Shown: piece after piece, positions 62,001-64,000 of the stretch | Layout: every line of letters begins with the position of its first letter | How positions within the stretch are numbered: position 1 is the stretch's first letter | DNA from: Nereocystis luetkeana | Taxonomy: Eukaryota > Sar > Phaeophyceae > Laminariales > Laminariaceae | DNA: 64,000 nucleotides | Direction of reading: 5' to 3' | NCBI GenBank assembly: GCA_031213475.1 | Contig: JARUPZ010000002.1 | Coordinates: 16,270,738-16,334,737 of the forward strand | Notes under the pieces: model-generated | Told to the model about the DNA's origin: nothing | What the model saw: only the letters and a program-made list of their open reading frames with translations | Databases searched by the model: none | Program-made: the position numbers and the translations under genes

Positions 62001-63476
62001 AGGGTAATGACACATGATCAGATCATGAGGGTCATGTAGACATGTAGGACATGTAGATAGAGTAAGTTGTGACCAATTTACTAGGGTGATCGCACCATGT
62101 TTGTTATGATACTGCTTTGTATGAGGTTGAAAGCCCGGTAATTACCTGGGTTCTGGCACTGGGATCATATTTGTAGTACTTGGAAGGCGTATCTTAGGTG
62201 GAAAACCAGGGGTTTGAGGTGGAAAACCAGGGGTTTTCCAGAGAGGCATGAGCGTGGTCTCAGTCTCCGTCGTGCACGAAAGGGATATAGTGGCTCTTCA
62301 CAAAAGTAAGTAAGTGTTGTGAGCCCCACCGAGCTCACTCCCCAACACACCACCGCTCTCTAGTGCACGGCCACATAAGCGCCACCTTTCAAACCATCTC
62401 TTTCTTTTCTGTTATATTGAACAACAGTGAACCTCATGGTCACTATTACGGGGGGCCATAGTTAATAGGACCTATGGTATACATAAAAACCTATATATTT
62501 ACCCATTTTTACTAACAATATTTGGTCCTACTAACTATGGTCCCCCGTAATAGGTGCCACCAAGCCACCTGCCTGTTTCTCCAAGAGAGATCCACACGTG
62601 TTTCTCCGCGAGAGATTCACATCAATATTATTCTACGAGTATCACTATTGACTACCTGGTACCTGGTATTTATTTTTTTATTTTTTTAGTCGTCACTTTT
62701 TACTTTCCAGCCTCTACTCGTCGGAGGTTTTTACCCTCAGCGATCTTCTGGACAAGCCGTGGTCACAGGTGTCTACCCTTCTCCCCCCCCGGTATGTGTG
62801 CCTTTATCTTTTGTCGCGCTTAGGGTTCAGCATTCCCACTGCTCGTCGATTTTCATCGAAGGTAACTCACGCTCTCGCGCTTTCCGCCAATCATTTTTTT
62901 TTTATGCAAGAAAAAGCCCCCACGAGCATGCACTCGGTGAGACTTGAACCCACGAAATTGATCTTGATAGGCACGCGGACCACCTACCAAGCCACCGGGG
63001 ACGCCGATTTGGTCCGCCGTAATAATAGTGAGACATGAGGGTTCGAAAGGGCTACTGCTTGCGGCAGCGGCGCACAGCAACAACACTACGACGTACCTGA
63101 GCAGACAGTTGTGCGATATGTCAAGGTCGTGCAGGAAGGGCAGCCTGGACAGCGGCTTCGCGCTGGATATGCAGTTCCCGCTCAGGTCCGCGATCTGAAG
63201 CAGGGGGAAGTCGACGATCGCGTCGATGTTGGAAACCCCGGCGTTTGCCGCCATCAGCCCGATGTAGCACTGGCGCATGTCGTGCGGACTGCGGCCAAGG
63301 GTGTGGAGACCCTTCTTGATGTCCGCCCGATCAAGGGGGAGTCCTCTGGGTGCCGTTCTGCCGACGTCTTTGCGAGCCTTGTCTCCGCGTATCCTTGCCT
63401 GGATCTTGGAGGCCGCGGCCTGTTGCTCCCGGTAGTGGGCGGTTTCTGCTCGGCCTCTGGTGCCACGGCATGCCGC
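48250..63476 (-). CDS. IQ-motif and leucine-rich-repeat protein resembling the LRR half of LRGUK
   Basis: Minus-strand exons 63476-63097, 58304-58173, 57429-57272, 55141-54967, 52391-52241, 50483-50409 and 48543-48250 (stop TAG) total 1365 nt, 454 codons plus stop. Every junction phase matches (2,2,1,2,0,0). The N-terminal part has an IQ motif ([19 protein letters not shown]), a calmodulin-binding signature, then [12 protein letters not shown] and SDS22-type LRRs: [81 protein letters not shown] and [11 protein letters not shown]. The LRR cap is [11 protein letters not shown] with [21 protein letters not shown], followed by [14 protein letters not shown]. That ending and the LGRSP start are the pattern of LRGUK, a sperm-tail/manchette protein, but the gene ends with a 97-codon acidic tail instead of a guanylate kinase domain. 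The first intron is 4.8 kb. The 5' end is unresolved: the frame stays open upstream to about 63520 (PTKPKTTGPSPDIFGPQ). Confidence 0.8.
49263..49600 (+). repeat. 15-bp tandem repeat GTGCGGTACCCTTTA
   Basis: About 22 units with single-base variants, each holding a GGTACC palindrome. Being 15 bp long it reads open on both strands (VRYPL / KGYRT), but it lies in an intron. Confidence 0.9.
50223..50316. mobile_element. Family B MITE-like element
   Basis: Arms cccttttaggactgcagccc and gggactgcggttctaaaagg around gttggggacaaactactcgg. Confidence 0.85.
50500..50910 (-). repeat. Family D element, reverse orientation
   Basis: A G homopolymer, two tacagtgcg(a/g)tag units, catggccgtagtcgaactgg, ccgggacggagcgcgtggggt, cgaccaggcagacattgatcg, ctgctaggaaccgcttgtgag. 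Confidence 0.7.
51085..51335 (+). repeat. Family E element
   Basis: gagatactgctttgaatgag, gtatcgggatcgtgtttcgta, cgtgcacgagaggg, tctctaagcaaacatcacgc. Confidence 0.75.
51464..51570. mobile_element. Family A MITE-like element, left end lost
   Basis: The right arm tatggtcccccgcaatag is intact; the left arm begins at tgaccatagttaatggga. Confidence 0.7.
51775..52145 (+). repeat. 370-bp C-rich low-complexity tract
   Basis: Almost only C with interspersed T and A on the plus strand, so G-rich on the coding strand of the IQ/LRR gene, within its intron. A G-quadruplex or triplex is possible. Confidence 0.9.
53126..53355 (+). repeat. ~77-bp minisatellite, three units
   Basis: Each unit runs gggttgggtttcttgtagtcagtgtg ... 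ttgccggtg ... ctatattgccggcgtattggcctgg. Confidence 0.8.
53653..53762. mobile_element. Family A MITE-like element, diverged left end
   Basis: cattacatagctcactattaaatagg to tactacggccccccgtaatg. Confidence 0.65.
54275..54370 (+). repeat. Family D fragment
   Basis: gacgtgctccgtcccggcattg, gggatgcgagggtctatgg and catacgactacgaccatgcat are nearly identical to the 6665 copy. A C-rich tract follows to 54500. Confidence 0.75.
54728..54795 (+). repeat. (TTA)n microsatellite
   Basis: About 20 TTA units. The flanking ttatttctcttgccatccgacaatgtg also flanks a shorter (TTA)n at 49985-50040, so this is a repeated block. Confidence 0.9.
55354..55457. mobile_element. Family A MITE-like element
   Basis: gagggaccatagtaaaatagg to ctatggtcctccgtgatag. 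Confidence 0.75.
55963..56020 (+). repeat. (CCGA)n microsatellite
   Basis: About 14 perfect CGAC units. Confidence 0.95.
56285..56535 (-). repeat. Family E element, reverse orientation
   Basis: Reverse complement of the 62105 copy: tttgcttagagattgaagaag, tttcgtacacggtggagac, ggaaaacccctagttttcc, gcctgaacccaggtaaattac. Confidence 0.75.
56919..57030. mobile_element. Family A MITE-like element
   Basis: ttacggggggccgtagtaaatag to gatatggtcccccgtaatg. Confidence 0.8.
58398..58500. repeat. (TA)n tracts
   Basis: Two (TA)n runs, 58410-58447 and 58473-58490, in the 4.8-kb intron of the IQ/LRR gene. Confidence 0.9.
58780..59490. repeat. Degenerate telomere-like (TTAGGG) fragments around a (TTG)n tract
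   Basis: ggagagggttagggttaggt at about 58931 and gcgttagggtcagggttgg at about 58810 face tccctaaatcctaaccctaat at about 59460 on the opposite strand, with (TTG)n at 59035-59090 between. Confidence 0.5.
60100..60170 (-). repeat. tRNA-like SINE head (A-box only)
   Basis: Minus strand: ccctgtagttcagttggtaacg, then a degenerate anticodon region. Just upstream is ccctgggctgg, also found upstream of the next tRNA-like copy. Confidence 0.5.
60375..60445 (-). repeat. tRNA-like SINE head with A- and B-boxes
   Basis: Minus strand: gtagctcagtaggtaaaacc (A-box), a CTTTA/TAAAG stem with a 7-nt loop lacking U33, then gggttcgaatctc (B-box). No paired acceptor stem, so it is a retroposed or degenerate tRNA. 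Confidence 0.55.
61078..61168. mobile_element. Family A MITE-like element, split by the TRIM
   Basis: The left arm tacgggggaccatagtaagtaatagg is present. The copy stops at gtcctatt, where the LTR element is inserted; the remnant resumes at 62650. Confidence 0.75.
61169..61673 (+). repeat. 5' LTR of the TRIM
   Basis: TG...CA ends. Shared landmarks with the 3' LTR are tcagtcagtcggggaaacaa, gccccaccgagctcactccc and tttctccgcgagagattcac. Confidence 0.85.
62105..62310 (+). repeat. Family E element nested in the 3' LTR
   Basis: tgatactgctttgtatgagg, cactgggatcatatttgtag, gtgcacgaaagggatatag. An internal 25-bp duplication (aggtggaaaaccaggggttt) is present. Confidence 0.75.
62445..62552. mobile_element. 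Family A MITE nested in the 3' LTR
   Basis: ctattacggggggccatagtt to actatggtcccccgtaata. The LTR resumes at aggtgccaccaagccacctg, and the 5' LTR shows the empty site ctattaataggtgcc, implying target duplication of TA or TTA. Confidence 0.85.
62829..63005 (-). repeat. tRNA-headed SINE-like element
   Basis: On the minus strand a tRNA-like head (gtggcttggtaggtggtccg and a T-arm GTGGG-TTCAAGT-CTCAC) is followed by a ~90-bp body that ends gacgagcagtgggaatgc. An inverted copy of the same body lies at 60577-60665. No acceptor stem pairs. Confidence 0.6.
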
Positions 63477-64000
63477 CTGGGGGCCAAAGATATCCGGAGA
63501 CGGCCCGGTAGTTTTGGGCTTCGTCGGTCACAACAACATTAATTGGGAGCTCCCACGCTATTACTACTCTTCAAGCATAACTTGTAAAAAAGTATACTAC
63601 TGCACGTAAGTCTACATAGAGCGCCGCCCGTCATAGATCTGAATGCCGTCTGCTGGCTTATTTGCCTGGGACCGGGTACAGCAAGACACTACTGTACGTA
63701 CTGCTGTAGCTATACCCTCTCACGCTTTGTACGATCTCGCATTTCATATCGTACGTACTCTTTTTTAATGGTACATGTGGCATGATATGACAGCAAACGA
63801 AAGCGAAACAGAGCTGATCTCGGAGCGATTCATGCCTACCTGGTACGAGCCTACGTGCACGCACCCCAGCGACCCAGCGCATGCATGGCGTGATGTATGT
63901 TGCAAGGTTGTGCAAGCATCTTATATAGCAGCAGTCAAGCCGACAATGTTTCACATGGATTCGCCGCTTTTTTGGTACGTCGTGTGACAAGTTGACAACT
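63477..64000. other. Window edge, probable 5' part of the IQ/LRR gene
   Basis: The IQ/LRR frame remains open to about 63520. Beyond that no exon was supported. Confidence 0.4.

Larger units (their letters stand above)
61169..62644 (+). mobile_element. Miniature LTR retrotransposon (TRIM)
   Basis: Two direct LTRs, 61169-61673 (505 nt) and 61842-62644 (803 nt with two nested insertions), start TGTTAGAATGTA and end in TATCA. They enclose only 168 nt. CTATT is duplicated perfectly on both sides (61164-61168 and 62645-62649). GGTTATGAGCC begins directly after the 5' LTR (61674-61684) and is complementary to the anticodon arm of initiator tRNA-Met, a half-tRNA primer site as used by some Copia elements. 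A purine-rich stretch (aaagaaacggggggg) precedes the 3' LTR. There is no gag-pol, so it must be non-autonomous. Confidence 0.85.
61842..62644 (+). repeat. 3' LTR of the TRIM with nested insertions
   Basis: Carries a family E element (about 62105-62310) and a family A MITE (62445-62552) that are absent from the 5' LTR. Both therefore arrived after this element inserted. Confidence 0.85.

Noticed and set aside
62929..63005. A functional tRNA gene on the minus strand
   Set aside because: The T-arm is perfect, but no 7-bp acceptor stem can be formed with the 5' flank.
1..64000. CRISPR array, riboswitch, bacterial operon or phage signals
   Set aside because: None found. The tandem arrays have no spacers and the genes are spliced eukaryotic genes.

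Overview
The window is a stretch of intron-rich nuclear DNA from a eukaryote. Short GC-rich exons are joined by GT-AG introns from a few hundred bases to about 5 kb, and the introns are packed with small repeats. No bacterial operons, rRNA or full-size transposons are visible. Two genes carry ciliary/flagellar domain signatures (a SHIPPO/PG-rich protein and an IQ + LRR protein like LRGUK), so the host is probably flagellated at some stage. Gene texture, intron size and GC suggest a stramenopile, most likely a brown alga. That is inference, not proof.

Six genes were read by matching splice phases and domain logic. (1) 1855-18448 (+): a long EF-hand/fibronectin-III protein in which an EF-EF-FN3-FN3 module occurs twice. 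(2) 19506-22617 (-): a charged-helix protein with SHIPPO repeats at its C-terminus. (3) 25998-29093 (+): a DUF1826 protein. (4) 31449-33885 (-): a Fanconi anaemia FANCE-type protein with its diagnostic C-terminal helical domain, plus weaker upstream exons to about 35650. (5) 37625-44698 (+): a polytopic membrane protein of unknown family. (6) 48250-63476 (-): an IQ-motif plus leucine-rich-repeat protein resembling the LRR half of LRGUK, without a guanylate kinase domain. The genes form three convergent pairs (1/2, 3/4, 5/6). The 5' ends of genes 2, 3, 4 and 6 are unresolved.

The rest is repeat landscape. Two hairpin MITE-like families recur about ten times each: A with TTACGGGGG(A/G)CCATAG ends, B with AGGACCGCAGTCCCGTTTTGGGG ends. 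There are also a 230-bp element (E), a ~400-bp element (D), a GATC/ATCTGTAGATG array element (F), a small hairpin (C), tRNA-like SINE heads, and many micro- and minisatellites. The best-defined mobile element is a miniature LTR retrotransposon (TRIM) at 61169-62644. It has a perfect 5-bp target duplication, an iMet half-tRNA primer site, a MITE nested inside one LTR, and is itself inserted into another MITE. A palindromic 9-mer, TACCWGGTA, is scattered through non-coding DNA about 30 times where about 0.5 is expected by chance.

Basis: gene families are recognised from established domain patterns recalled without database access. Exon borders are read directly from the sequence. All repeat boundaries are by eye, accurate to a few bases at best.
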